From contig NC_135161.1 of assembly GCF_050948215.1 (NCBI RefSeq), positions 5,097,411-5,161,410 of the forward strand: 64,000 bases of DNA. Direction: 5' to 3'. The DNA comes from Halictus rubicundus. Lineage: Eukaryota > Arthropoda > Insecta > Hymenoptera > Halictidae. How positions within the stretch are numbered: position 1 is the stretch's first letter; each line of letters begins with the position of its first letter. The position numbers and the translations under genes are program-made. Shown piece by piece: positions 23,190 to 34,874 of the stretch. The notes under the pieces are model-generated. The model did not search any database. It was not told where the DNA came from and saw nothing but the letters and a program-made list of their open reading frames with translations.

Positions 23190-23670
23190 CCCTTTGAGCG
23201 CTGAGTTGTGCGAAGTTGCACAGAAACGATAAGACATGCGCGTGATGCAGGGACACGAAGATTGCAACTTTGCATTGACGCAAACAGTCATCAATTCGAG
23301 CATCTCCCGTAATGTAATAAAGTTTATTTTACTACCATATTTGACCTTGCACGACCTTCAATGATAACTCGGTGAATTCGTCTCAACACTGGCTATCACA
23401 TCGTGATAAAAAGAAACATAGCATTCCATTAAAAAAAAATAGAGTTGACCTTGAAATCTCCTCTATGCCTCCACCCACGCAGAAAATGTTTGTGTCACGA
23501 TATGTCCCCCTCTATACCGTGTAAGTTTTCTATATAACATTTTTTCATATTATTACAAATAACGGCTATATTTAAACTGGACATAGTTATTGTCACACCC
23601 TGTATGTGTTCATGGCCCAAATTGAATGGCGGTGTGGGAACCCATATATGCGTTCATAGCGCTCAATGGG
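23190..23670. mobile_element. TTAA MITE (CCCTTTGAGCGCT type) nested in R1
   Basis: TTAA at 23186-23189 and 23671-23674 flank CCCTTTGAGCGCTGAG and, inward from the right, CCCATTGAGCGCTATG. It is itself interrupted by a mariner-type remnant (about 23341-23602) that ends CACACCCTG. This makes a three-level nest. Confidence 0.7.
23341..23602. repeat. Right-end remnant of a DD41D mariner-like element
   Basis: GACCTTGCACGACCTTCAA, the ATCACATCGTGATA region, GCATTCCATT and the terminal CACCCTG parallel the right arm of the element at 6200-7542. Confidence 0.55.
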
Positions 23671-24959
23671 TTAACATAACTGACTCAAAATCCGTCTTGG
23701 TCTTGATCTGACCAGTGTTAAGTCTGTGACTAAACTTGTCACGCTTTTTGCTCTATGAAACCACTTTTCGCTTATTTTTGTCGATAACCAGGTCACTCTA
23801 CCTTATCGGGAATCTACGGAGTCTGGGCCCTTAGAATAATAGATTCTTAAATCATTTTAACCTTCCTCTCCATTTTTGCCATAGACGCATAACTATCATG
23901 CCCCACAATGTAAGGGTCCGCAGCCGAGTCGTGGTTCCTACAACTTTGCGTAAAGATAGTTAAATGCATTAAAACTCGCATTCTATAGAATGGTGACTAA
24001 GACCATCGTGTCCGAGGATGTAGGAAGCTGACGTTGATTAGGTTAAATAAAGGAAGAATGCGATGAACTAAGATGGAAAACTCATCCTGTGGCATAAAAA
24101 TGCTTGGACTCCACGACATGCACATCGTCCATTTCTGGCCTACTTCTAACGCCTATATTACCAAATATCTTCATAATCTCGTCAGCTCATAACCAGCGCG
24201 TGCTAGATTGAACCTACTTCTTTCGAATGAGCCCATTCCCAGCGAAAAATATTCTCATATACGGACGAAAGGTTCAGGTCCGTGAAACCATTTTTCGGTT
24301 ACTTTTGTCGGTAACGTGGTCACTCTACCTTATCGCAAATCTACGTAGACTTCGTAGACTACGTAGACCAGCGAAAAATATTCTCATACAAAGACGAAAA
24401 GCATGTTTCGGCTAATTTTGTCAGTAACCTGGTCACTCTACCTTATCGGGAATCTACGAAGTCTTGGCCCTTGAGCTAAACTTTTTCTAGACTGGACCAG
24501 AAAGATCGGCTTCCGGTAAAGTCTAGAGATTATATCTGCATAATCTCGTCAGCTCATGACCAGCGTGCACTGCACTGAACCTTCCTCTTTCGAATGAGCC
24601 CCTCCTCAGCGAAAAATATTCTCATATAAAGACGAAAACCATGTTTCGGCTAATTTTGTCGGTAACCTGGTCACTCTACCTTATCGGGAATCTACGAAGT
24701 CTTGGCCCTTGAGCTAAACTTTTTCTAGACTGGACCAGAAAGTTCGATTTCCGGTAAAGTCTAGAGATTGTATCTGCATAATCTCGTCGGCTCATGCGAC
24801 CAGCGCGCGCTGTATTGAAACTTCCTCTTTCGAATGAGCCCCATCTCAGCGAAAAATATTCTCATATAAAGACGAAAACCATGTTTCGGCTAATTTTGTC
24901 GGTAACCTGGTCACTCTACCTTATCGGGAATCCACGGAGTCTTGGCCCAGAGAGATCTT

Positions 24960-26675
24960 ACTCCGTATACCACACGCAGTAGAAATTTTGCTCGGAGGCT
25001 TCTCCGAAGGAGGAAAGTCCGCTTTTTATAGCCTAATTTGGGGGGTTGACCGTTCTTATTGTTATGTTTCGATGGAAATCGACCCCGCGTTTCGCAGAGG
25101 TATCGCGTTTCCCAGGGAAACATATCGAGCAGCACTCTCGCTAATCGTTTCCGCTTATTCGAAATTCTGTTTGCTCGAGGTGCAGCAAAGTGTATCGTGT
25201 TTCATCGGCGCATCGCATCGTCCGCAGCGAACCCGATCGGCCGAGATGAGAGAACCGGCCCCGTTAGACGGGACTTTGTTACGTAATTCGGTACTCGGAA
25301 CGGTTTTCACAGTCGCTGCCCGAGGAGCGGAGGGATCCCGAGAAACTTCTTCAGCTTCTTCTTTAATCGTTTTCTTCTTCTTCTTCTTCGAGTTTCTTTT
25401 CCCCGTCACGGTGTCCGATCGATTCACTCCACTTTCGAGCCTCGGCCTCGCGACCACGGATACAGACTACAGTCGAGAGAATCCGACTATCTGGTCGATT
25501 TCGAAATAACAAAAAGAAAAAACCACCGGTCGAACACCAAGAACAAAGAGGGAACGAGCTCCAGATGAACCGCTTTTCATTCAGCGAGAGGAGATCGACG
25601 GTCTGTAATTTGAACCGGGAACAGCAAAAACGGGTGAATAGATCTCGCTGAGAAAAACCAGCGGCGATCCGAAAGAAACGCGACGAGACGGAGGGGGAGA
25701 GAGAGAGAGAGGAAGAAAGAAAGAGAGAGAGAAGGAAACGGAATTTTCTAATTAGCCGAACGGGCCGCGCGATCAGGTCGAAGACGATAATCGCGTTCGG
25801 TTCGTACCGAGGAGGATCCAGAAAAGCCGCGTACGTGATTCACGGCAATTCCGAGGTCCAATTTACTCGGTGAATACGATTCGTCGATGCTTTTTACTTA
25901 CGGTCGGTCTTTTTTCCACCGTGTTCTTCGATACTCCACGCCCGGAACAAAGTGAAACGTTCCCGGGGCGTTTACAACAGATTACAAGCGTTTATAAAAC
26001 GTTTCCAAAGCGGGGGGTGGGGGAGGGATAGAAGCTTTTTACTCTCGCAGGTCTAAGTACGCCGGGACCCCGACCTGCTCGTGAAATTTATACGCGGCCC
26101 AGACTATCATTTATAGGATCACGGTTGGGAGGATGAGGGGAGGGGAGAAGAAGAAGAAGAACAGTTCGAAGATTTCACGACTTCGTCCTTCCTGCTCGCC
26201 GCTGTTCTCTGATCGGCGGCTTCCTCCGCGTGGCTGCGCTTCGCGAAACGCAAAAGAAACGGCCGCGACCGGAGAGGCGTTTGATACTGCTCGCGCGCGC
26301 TTCTCGATCGGGCTGAAAACGGTCGATAATGGCGGCTCTAGATCGAGAACGATCAAACAAAAAACCTGGTTCGAGTAACGCTCGATCGATCCCCTGTTAC
26401 TCGACCGGACAAAAGGATACGCGTGGCGGAAGCTGGTCGATGGAACTTTGAATATGGACTTTCGCGACAGATCGCTAGTCTGATAGCTAAGGTAAACGTC
26501 CCGGTACCATCACCATAAAATTTAAACGGTAAAACTTGGGAAAATGCCCCCCATTCTTTCGACACGCGACCTACGCCATTCTATTCGTTTTGACGTGACG
26601 AACGCGAAATGTACTTGTCATTTTTGGCGCGAATGAATAGTTTTCGAGATATTCGCGAAAAACTGCGGCTACTAC
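24960..26675. other. GC-rich unique block, no gene recognised
   Basis: Contains a TTC triplet run (25372-25390), GA microsatellites (25695-25735) and a G-rich tract (26010-26030). The longest open frame is 173 codons (24988-25509), but it has biased low-complexity translation and no recognisable domain, so I do not call it. Confidence 0.45.
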
Positions 26676-26677
26676 TA

Positions 26678-28330
26678 CAGTACTGGACAAAATAAAGTAC
26701 GCACCTCGAATATTTTTACAATTACGTTTATAACTTCGTAGTTTTTACAGATATAATAATTATGTATTTGCACAAAAAGAAGGTTTCTTAGTCTACTTTT
26801 AAACTCAATGAGAAATAATTCGAAAAACATGAAACATCGTACATTATTCAAGCCCGTTACGTCTGTTGTCATATTTTCCTCGGACAAAATAAAGTACGCA
26901 CTGGAGTGTTTATTTACTTTCAGCAATAATGGCATGTAGGATACCTTTTCTTGCCGTTGGAGATACAAGAATGTTTACAAATAAACGTATTAATACAGTT
27001 TCAGTTACCCATCAGTGCTCTTAGAGGCAAGATTGTATCATTCAATTGCGAATAACATAGAAATGAAACAAATTTCCGTACAAATTAGAAAATTAATAGT
27101 TAACGACCGGAAAAAGGGTCTCTCGAATAGGAAAATCGGTGAAAAGTACAATGTTAGTGAAGCAGCGGTCAGAAAGATCTACAAAAAATTTGTAGAGCTT
27201 GGCACAGTAGCCGATAAGATCGGTCGCGGACGGAAGAGGAAGACAAATTCAGTCGAGGATCGTAGAATTATCCGGGAAACGAAGAAAAATCCGACTGTTA
27301 CTAGTCGTGTAATCAGGGAAAATGTGCAACTCAACATTTCTGAACGAACCGTGCCCAGGAGACTTCGGGAAGCTGGGCTGCGGAGCAGTTTTGCACAGCG
27401 TCGCCCTTTAATTCGAAAAGTTAATAAATTGAAACGTCTCCAATTTGCAAAAAAAAATACGTCGATAAGCCAGTGGACTTCTGGAAAAAGATTATTTGGA
27501 GTGATGAGAGTAAGTATGACTTGTTTGGTCATAAACAACGAACACGGGTTTGGCTGAAGCCCGGCGAGAAGCTTCTGGATAAAAATATCCAAACAACTGT
27601 CAAGCATGGAGGAGGCAGTATTATGGTGTGGGGGTGTTTTGCGTGGTCGGGTGTGGGAAATCTCGTCAAAATCGATGGTATTATGACAGCAGACAAATAC
27701 ATTGACATCCTCAACGAGAATTTAGAGGAATCTCTGCTAAAGATTGGTCTGGAAGATGACTTTATCTTCCAACAAGATAACGATCCTAAACATACCGCGC
27801 ATAAAACTGCTGCTTTCTTTCGTGCTTCGAGGATCAAAGTGCTAGATTGGCCAGCACAATCGCCGGATTTAAATCCAATCGAAAATCTGTGGTCCATTTT
27901 GGACCAGAAAGTTGACCACAGTGACGCAACCAATAAATTAAAGTTATTCGAAGCTTTGGAAAAGGCGTGGGGAAACATCGACGAACAGCACATCCGGAAT
28001 CTCGTCGAGAGCATTCCTCGGCGTTTGCAAGAGGTCATACGAGCAAAGGGCGGCCATACAAAATACTAGTTCTCAAGTAGAACTTAATTTTGACTGTTAT
28101 TATCACATGCGTACTGTATTTTGTCCAAAGAAAATATCCTTATAAATGTAACGGACCTGTCTATTGAAAAATGTTAAATGTTTTTGAAATTATTTTTGTT
28201 AAAACCTAAAAGTAGACTAAGAAACCTTCTTTTTGTGCAAATACATAATTATTATACCTGTCAAAACTACGAAGTTATAAACGTAATTGTAAAAATATTC
28301 GAGGTGCGTACTTTATTTTGTCCAGTACTG
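26678..28330 (+). mobile_element. Complete Tc1-like transposon with IR/DR ends
   Basis: The element is 1653 bp, flanked by TA at 26676-26677 and 28331-28332. Each inverted repeat is about 225 bp. It carries the motif CTGGACAAAATAAAGTACGC at the outer end (about 26683) and a second copy, CGGACAAAATAAAGTACGCA, at the inner end (about 26880). The right side has the matching pair near 28109-28130 and 28302-28323. Two direct repeats per inverted repeat is the IR/DR organisation known from Sleeping Beauty-type Tc1 elements, where each repeat binds transposase. Confidence 0.92.
27063..28069 (+). pseudogene. Tc1-like DD34E transposase with one frameshift
   Basis: The ATG at 27063 opens a frame with a paired-like N-terminus (MKQISVQIRKLIV; SNRKIGEKYNVSEAAVRKI as helix-turn-helix) and a GRGRKRK hook. 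The frame is lost in a run of nine A at 27449-27457, and the downstream frame continues directly with KYVDKPVDFWKKIIWSDESK. The catalytic residues are all present: Asp in IWSDES, Asp in FQQDNDPKH and Glu in NPIENLW, with 34 residues between the last two. The C-terminus KGGHTKY is complete. A single one-base change in the A-run appears to be the only obvious lesion, so this copy is young. Confidence 0.9.
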
Positions 28331-28331
28331 T

Positions 28332-28967
28332 ATATACGGCAGGCATACTGTTTGTCGCGAGGCGTCTGAAACTGCACCTCGCGGTTCCGACATTTTTCAC
28401 TACTGGCGCCACTGTCGCTGTCAGGCAGTATGCCGCCGAATATTACAAATTACTCCACGATAACGTACAAATAGGCATTTTGGAGACCGTACAGTCCTAG
28501 ATTGGACTTTTAGGATACGAAATTGACCAGTTCTGAATTGCTCATCGCGATATTGAAGCGTCAGTTTGAGTCCCCGTAAACCCTTGCAGGTTTCGTATAC
28601 GTATATGGGTCTCTTCTCTCTGTGTGTGTGGTTACACAGAGTCATCCATGCGGCCCTCTTAAGTCACGGGGTCAGTAGGCGTTGTACAATGTTTGATGAC
28701 GCACCGAACTTGTGATTGGCCCACCGTCTATCCCTGCCAAAGGAACGATCTTTTCCCGATCTGTTGGTAGGGATTCGTGCGAGAATTAGAGCCAGAATAT
28801 TACGAAACTTCATAAGGTTACGAGCTATTCTGAACTTAAACATTCGAAATTGTGGTTTATAAGGCAAAGTGAAACATTATGGACTATACATTTGAACTGT
28901 ATATTTGGACTATACATTTGGACTTTACATTTGGACTGTACATTTAGATTGTACATTTTGGACTTTA
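28332..28967. other. No gene; short repeats at the right end
   Basis: Mixed composition. From about 28875 to 28967 a ~15-bp motif (TTTGGACTNTACA) is repeated five to six times. Confidence 0.5.
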
Positions 28968-29158
28968 CACAGTGATTTCTCTATATATGTCGCCAACGCC
29001 TGGATGATAAACGTCGCGGAATTATCCCCATTGTCGCGGAGTATACACTGTGAGGGGCTAAGAAACTCGAGAGACCTCGAATCAAAGAATAGTATCTCCT
29101 GGCCGATATATGTCCGTGGCTAGACCCATGTTTTGGACTTATATCGAGTAAACAGTGT
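28968..29158. mobile_element. R2 miniature element, single unit
   Basis: Left end ACACAGTGATTTCTCTATATA, right end inward ACACTGTTTACTCGATATA. It has the R2 interior (AAACGTCGCGGAATTATCCCC, CTCGAGAGACCTCGAA, GTATCTCCTGG). Confidence 0.75.
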
Positions 29159-29159
29159 A

Positions 29160-29340
29160 TTCTGTGCCTTGATCCTGGACTTTTGAACAAGTTGATCTTG
29201 AATTTGATCATGGACATTGGACTTGTTGGATCTTGGCTTTTACATTTCTGCTTTGACCTTGGCTTTGATCTTGGACTTTGAAGAAGCTGATCCTAGAATT
29301 TGATCATGGACTTTGAACTTGTTGGATCTTAGCCTTGATT
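29160..29340. repeat. Degenerate GATC/TTGGACTT short-period repeat
   Basis: Words such as TTGATCATGGAC, TTGGACTTGTTGGATCTTGG and TTTGAACTTGTTGGATCTTAG recur at irregular 20-60 bp spacing. No coding signal. Confidence 0.6.
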
Positions 29341-30013
29341 TAAGCCATCCGATTGGGTCATTCCACAGGAACTTTCGGTTCTAGCTGAATTATTGGCTAA
29401 AGTGTGTGACGTCAAAGCCACTAACCATTGGTTGCGCGGACCCCTCTCGCCCCTGTGCCGTCTCGATGGACTTTTTGTGAGGCAGCGAGGGCAGCTACTT
29501 CCATTAAAATAAAAATGGACGGCGAACCCAGGCCTCCTTAACGATGAACAAATCGGTTTCTACAATTTCACGGTAGAAATCGGGTTGCCGATCGAGATTC
29601 CAGCGCGCGTAAAATAAATTTCGTGCTCTCGTGGAAACGGCAAAAAGTATCATCGGTGTCCCGGATCGAGATAACAAATCTAACCGGGGGGTAGGGGGGG
29701 TGCACACCTCCTCGTCGTGAGTATGTATCCTGCGTTTAGAAGCACCGAGTCAACGACCGTGACAAATTGCAACGAGGATAGTTATTAAACGAGAGCTTTT
29801 ACGACCGGTGGACGGCCGTAAATCCTGAGAAATGTAGAATACGAGAACGAGCCGGGTAAATCACGGATATCGTCGCGGTCAGGTGTCTCGAATTTTCCGG
29901 TGGAACGCGCGAGTCGAGCAAACGAGATCGATTATTGATCGTTTCCTGCTCCTAAGAGCCCCGTCGTCGATCCGATTCCGTGGATTCGATTCGCGCGTGC
30001 TCGCCAGAGACAT
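29341..30013. other. GC-rich unique stretch, no gene recognised
   Basis: CGAT-rich sequence with a G-run at about 29686-29700. No recognisable exon. Confidence 0.4.
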
Positions 30014-30235
30014 TTATTTCTCCCGCACGGCGATCTGTTTCCTCAATATGGGTGGAATTAATTCGAAAATTTCCGGTTCGCAAAATAACTTAGAATTGAT
30101 GTCCTTGACAAGCTTATATGTTCCTGATAAGGGATCGGAAGGTTTTAAGTTTCGTTTGTTTTGTAAACATTTGGAATTTTCAAGTGTTTCTTGCGTATTA
30201 AGAATACGCATCAAATCGTCTCGAGTTTGTCTCAA
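30014..30235 (-). CDS. Unrecognised protein-like ORF, possible exon
   Basis: On the minus strand a frame preceded by an AG acceptor-like TATCAG (about 30240-30245) reads LRQTRDDLMRILNTQETL, then SDPLSGTYKLVKDINSKL, then FELIPPILRKQIAVREK and a TAA stop. The composition looks protein-like compared with the shadow frames nearby. I do not recognise a family. It could be a terminal exon, a transposon fragment or chance. Confidence 0.22.
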   Translation of the reverse strand: MRQTRDDLMRILNTQETLENSKCLQNKRNLKPSDPLSGTYKLVKDINSKLFCEPEIFELIPPILRKQIAVREK

Positions 30236-30404
30236 GTTCTGATACCATATTTGTTACTTAGCGAGCTCTATCTATTGAAATTTAGTACGGATTCTTATAA
30301 TACAGGTATTTATCTGTAATTTTTTAAAATTTCGGAATTTCCAATTTCATATTTTACATTTACGCTGGTAGGTAAAGATAGTAGATCCTATTTCTTATGT
30401 AGCC

Positions 30405-30608
30405 TCATGATGAAAATGTTATAACTTTTTTGGTATCAGTAGGTATATTAAAATTTTTACAGTACCGTATTCGGTAAACATTATAGTTATGATTAAGTGA
30501 AAATTTATCTGCATCGGCTTGCAACTGTAAACGTCGGACAATTTTTTGTTTCAGCAAATCATTTGGTAATAAGTAGAAGGTACCTATTTCATGACTTACA
30601 ATTCTCAA
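30405..30608 (-). CDS. Unrecognised protein-like ORF, possible exon
   Basis: The minus-strand frame reads SHEIGTFYLLPNDLLKQK, IVRRLQLQADADKFSL and NVYRIRYCKNFNIPTDTKK before a TGA. It is 170 bp upstream (in transcription sense) of the frame at 30014-30235, and both end in stops. Its function is unknown. Confidence 0.2.
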   Translation of the reverse strand: MRIVSHEIGTFYLLPNDLLKQKIVRRLQLQADADKFSLNHNYNVYRIRYCKNFNIPTDTKKVITFSS

Positions 30609-30734
30609 TTATTTAGTCATATTAAATTATTATTTAGTAATATTTCATTATTGTATTATTTAAAATTATTATATTTGGGATTAAACAATTATTTATTAAT
30701 ATATAAGTTATTCAAATTTATATTTTTAAGTTAT

Positions 30735-31102
30735 TATTAGCGAAACACGTCAGTGACTTTCGGTGTCATAATAATCTTATAATTTGAATTCTGAATCTTG
30801 TCTCGTAAAGGATTGTCGAGTTTTCCAGTGGCTACACCAAGGGACGTGACCCTGATGAAAAAATGTTTCGAACAAAAGTTAATCGACGTTCAGTCGTCTA
30901 TAAACCCCCAGAGAAAACTATTACAAAACATTTTATTTTTATACAAACTTATGGTCACTTTAATGTTTTAATTGCCACTATGTATTTTTATATCGTTGTA
31001 GCTGACGTCAAGACGAATCCAATAACCTATTTTACTATGGCTTTAAGTCTTAAAATAATGCTGAAATAATTTTGTTCACCTAGATTGGCATTTTCGCCCG
31101 CT
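30735..31102. repeat. Copy of the 3' part of Transib-like element G
   Basis: It matches 9965-10320 over about 350 bp (AAGGATTGTCGAGTTT, AAAAAATGTTTCGAA, TATAAACCCCCAGAGAAAA, GCTGACGTCAAGACGAATCC, AGATTGGCATTTTCGC). It ends CGCTGCG followed by CGGCG, which agrees with a worn CACTGTG terminus at a CGGCG target. The left end was not found. Confidence 0.6.
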
Positions 31103-31720
31103 GCGCGGCGCGGCGATAAACGCGCACGAATCTCGATACTCTATAACTCTGCTTCTATCGTTTCCACGGCTTCTTTTACCGGTTTCGAATTTCTTTATGT
31201 TAGATCGATCCCCGAGAATTTGTTACAGCAGTGATCTCCGGCTAGCTGACCCTGTTTCCTTGAAACACGTCGGCTTTATCTCGTCGACGATTTACACTCG
31301 GAGAGCCGATACATCCACGGCGAATAGACGCGAAGCTAACCTAGACCGAGGAACGCTCGCGCAGTGTGCGTGCAATGCGTGCACGCAACATTCCGCGACG
31401 GTCGTGCGTGCACGACCGTGCAGAGTTAGCGGTCGGTCGCGTGTCGCGGCCTCTTCGTGCCTCCTCTATCGAGCATATTAACGCGTTTCGCGGTCTGGAA
31501 CGTCTGAGACCACGTTAACGCGGCGAATCATTGTTACCGCGGCGTGCGCGACACGAAAATCGGTTCTCGCGATCCGGTCGCCGTTCGCACGCCGCACACT
31601 GGTGCCAAATGGCCAAAAAACGGCAAAACATCTGTAAAAACGAAACTATCCAACGAATCTGTTTGAAAATTTGTGGAGAGATTGCCACAGGTACGACGCT
31701 TATTTGGCAAGAAAAAATTT
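31103..31720. other. GC-rich unique stretch, no gene recognised
   Basis: Contains CGTGCGTGCACGACCG-like self-complementary words near 31400. A CACACTGG preceded by CGCCG at 31590 resembles a Transib end, but I found no partner. Confidence 0.35.
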
Positions 31721-31724
31721 TTGT

Positions 31725-32550
31725 AAAAAGCTGTTAACATTAAGTAATATGGGCTAATCGAAAATCTCTGTTCTCTGCCCATTTTTTATTTATGGAAGCA
31801 TACAACAAATACTTTAATAGATTTTGGTCTGGAACTAATCGTTTTGGCAAGGTGTAATATTGATCTAACTTTGTGCAAAAAATCATGAGACACTTCGAGA
31901 CCCTTTCGCCGCAATTTAAGTTTAAATATCAACTCTCAGAATTTCCAAGAGTGAATCGTGCGGAAGTTACGATTATTTGATGCTCCAGGTGAAATTTATT
32001 AGGAATATTTCTAAATAATAAAGAAAAATTTGAAGTGCATATGATTTATTAATTTTTTATGTATAAAAAAATATTTAGTAACAATTTTTTTTATCTTACA
32101 TAAATTATTTTTGTAGCGTTCATTGGAGCACTACCAAACAAATACCTGTTGCATTTTTGCGACAGTGGTCCAGTGACCGAAATCTTTGTTTATTTAACAT
32201 AAAAGATTGTTATTAAATATTTTTTTATATGTATGAATGTCACTTTTGTTTTATTATCTGATATGTATCCCTTAAAAATTTCACCTGAAACATCAAATAA
32301 TCGTGACTTCCGCGCGATTCATTCTTGGAAATTCCGAAAGTTGATATTTAAACTTAAATTGTGACGAAAGCATCTCGAAGTATGTCATGATTTTTTGCAC
32401 AAAGCTAGATCAATATTATAACTTGCCAAAACTATTAGTTCCAGATCGAAGCGTTTCAAAGGATTTTTTGTATTCCCCCATAAATAAAAAATGAGCGTAA
32501 CGCAAAGAGGCTACAGGTTAGTCCATATTACTTAATGTTAAACAACTTTT
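31725..32550. mobile_element. Large fold-back element, ~270-bp arms
   Basis: The left arm runs from GTTAACATTAAGTAATATGG (31733) through TTTTTTATTTATGG, TTTTGGCAAGG and AAGTTTAAATATCAACT to GGTGAAATTT (31989). The right arm is its inverse from AAATTTCACC (32276) to CCATATTACTTAATGTTAAAC (32523-32543). The ~290-bp loop contains AT-rich sequence. There are no ORFs and the termini are not defined. Confidence 0.8.
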
Positions 32551-33030
32551 TTTTGGAACATTTTTTTTGCAGTTAATAGTTGGTCATTTGCAGTAACCCA
32601 TTTGATTTGTAGACCCGTAAGTATTCAATTATAGGCGGAGTAATTACATCACTATCGCACTGAAAACTGATGAATTCCCAGTAGCGAAGAAATGGTTATT
32701 TACCATGTGTATATCTCTGTAAAAAAATTTTTGTTCAAAAATCTGACTTTGGCACATCATTCACGCACTATTAGGCTATACAAGAATAATTTTTTTTTAT
32801 ATAAAAATCGAAAATTTATGAAATGGATTTTTTCCAAAAAACGTCCCAATGGCTGACCATGTCCCGGTGTCCGTACAGTAATACAAATTTCATTTATTAT
32901 TAATATAACACTAAAAATTAGGAGCATAAAGTATAGAAACATTCATTAATATATGTATATTACAATAATCATTCTATGGAATTAAAACTTATGAGCTAAA
33001 AATTATTATTTTGAAACATGTGTCATATCT
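32551..33030. other. No feature recognised
   Basis: AT-rich sequence without ORFs or defined repeats. Confidence 0.3.
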
Positions 33031-33031
33031 A

Positions 33032-33240
33032 CAGGGTGTTCATTTGAAAACTTTCCAGTCGAATATCTCGAAAAGTATGAAGGGTATTAAAAAAAGTGGA
33101 AAACACGTGTACAAGGATTTCGAGGTGCAGTATCGGTTTTTTATTTCGGTGGTGTTTGCAAGGTCATTTGAAGGTCAACTTTGTTTTTTCAAATGAAAAC
33201 CTATATTTTAACCTTAAAATATAGGTTGACCTTAACCTTA
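33032..33240 (+). repeat. One end of a CAGGGTG mariner-like element
   Basis: ACAGGGTGTTCATTTGAAA after TA, followed by GTCGAATATCTCG and AAGGTCAACTTTGTTTTTT. This is the style of the inverted repeats at 6200 and 41338. No second end is visible. Confidence 0.5.
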
Positions 33241-34870
33241 AAATTTTAGATTCATATAAAATTAAACTTTATCTTTTTTCTTTCATAAATTAAGCATGGC
33301 AGAAACGAAAAGAACAAAAATATACACAAGATCAATTAAAACAAACTTTTGAAGCTGTATCATGTAACAGTATCATGGACAATGTAATTCAGATACTGGG
33401 ACATGCGCTCTTAGGTGGTCCGCTAATTGGGACATTGTACCTTCTCGTATAATCGTAAAAATAATTAAACCTAACATGATTTAGAGGTTTGACTGCCCTA
33501 ACTTTCAGTAATTACATCGTCTTAGCTTCCAAATAAAAAAAAACATGTGTAATTTCACGGTGGTTTTACACGTTAAACAAATAGATACCGTAGCGCAATT
33601 CCTTAAGGGTCCGGAAACTGGGACGTTTACCTTATCGACCACCATAAAACCGCCATTAACCTCGCGCTACTTTCGCAAAAATTCATTTTTCTCGCAACTA
33701 TCCCCCGAATAAATAAAAAATAAATTAGGAGTTTTATTAGGCTCGGCCGAGATCGGATATTCAATAGTATAATTGAAAGAGTAATTGTTGCGCGCTGGAA
33801 TTTTACCGTTTCGGTTTCGCTAAATAAACCACCGCGATTACCCGGAGGTCGAACAATTAATCGGCACTGAACGTTAATATACGCTCTCTAGCTGACTGCG
33901 CCGCAGAGGTCGACCGGTATAAATGTCCGCGGATGCGAATTTACAAACAGGTCTTGCGAAAAATTCGTTAAAAGTGTCATTAGTTTTGGTGAATATACGT
34001 TCGCGTCGCTGGTCCACGGATGTATAAACGTCGGGTGAATTACGATGTAAATCCAGCGAGAGCAAGCAGCTCGAGTGCTCGTATGAATCTCGGCGCGCCA
34101 AGCTGCCGCGCGATACGCGAACAGCCGTGGATAATGAATGATAAATACGATCGTAATTACGCCGACGATGCTACCAGGATCTAGCAGGATCTAGCAGAGG
34201 GTTACCGCCGAGCGGAATCGCTCTCGAAGATCGTTGCACGCGCGGATGCGAACGGACTCGGGCTCTGCGCGGCCACCGATGGCTCACGAGCTCTAATTAA
34301 GAGCATCAAGCTCGCTCCTTACCTACTCTAATCCTCCTCCAACCCTCCCCTAACCCTTCCCTTCCGGGCTTTATTCAGATTCCATCGTAACCGTATTGTT
34401 TGCTAATAAAGTGGACGCTCGGGGTAAACGGTCCGCGAGTGCGACGCCCCCGATAGCGATTAGCGTTTGCTCTTTGGGGAAACCTCGCCGATCATAGTGA
34501 TTCCACGGACATTTTTCACTTAGGACTGGAGAATTTTGTCTGACCAAGACAGGAGTATTTTACTTAATCCCTTAAGGTTGTCGTATGATTCTTTGAAGAT
34601 AAGATGGCCAAGTAATCGCAATTTAAGATTAAAAAAAACACATTATCTGCAGAATTAAAGATTATCTTGTTATTTTAAAACCTGGTAACAGCCGAGGTCA
34701 AAACCTGAAAGTCGAGGGGACAAAACATTTCCCAGGAATATCTTGGACACTACTGCAGATAGGAAAATCGTGTACATGGCAAAATTGTGTGTCTTTTTAT
34801 AAAACATACACCTCTGAAACAAATTTCAAATATCACCATTTGTTTCAATAATATAGTGAATATCATTCAA
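33241..34870. other. No gene recognised
   Basis: AT-rich to 33650, then GC-rich unique sequence (33700-34500), then mixed. No exon, RNA or element could be defined. Confidence 0.4.
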
Positions 34871-34874
34871 TATT

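Larger units (their letters stand above)
23134..24950. repeat. R1 dispersed repeat, composite copy with 240-bp tandem units
   Basis: It begins after TTAA (23130-23133) with GGGCCAAGGGTAGCCACGTG. The R1 body (AAGTCTGTGACTAAACTTGTCAC) resumes after a nested TTAA element, and a right end GGGCCC lies at 23825-23830. From about 24220 to 24950 the right part of R1 is repeated: GTCTTGGCCCTTGAGCTAAA occurs near 24460 and 24700, and a third end at 24940, giving a 240-bp period. Each unit contains CTGGTCACTCTACCTTATCG. Confidence 0.75.

Noticed and set aside
24988..25509. A 173-codon open frame in GC-rich sequence
   Set aside because: It has a Phe-rich run from a TTC microsatellite, overlaps other frames and has no domain or splice context.
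31590..32880. A full Transib-like element starting CACACTGG after CGCCG
   Set aside because: No matching right end with a CGCCG duplication was found; GACACCGGGAC near 32875 is too weak.
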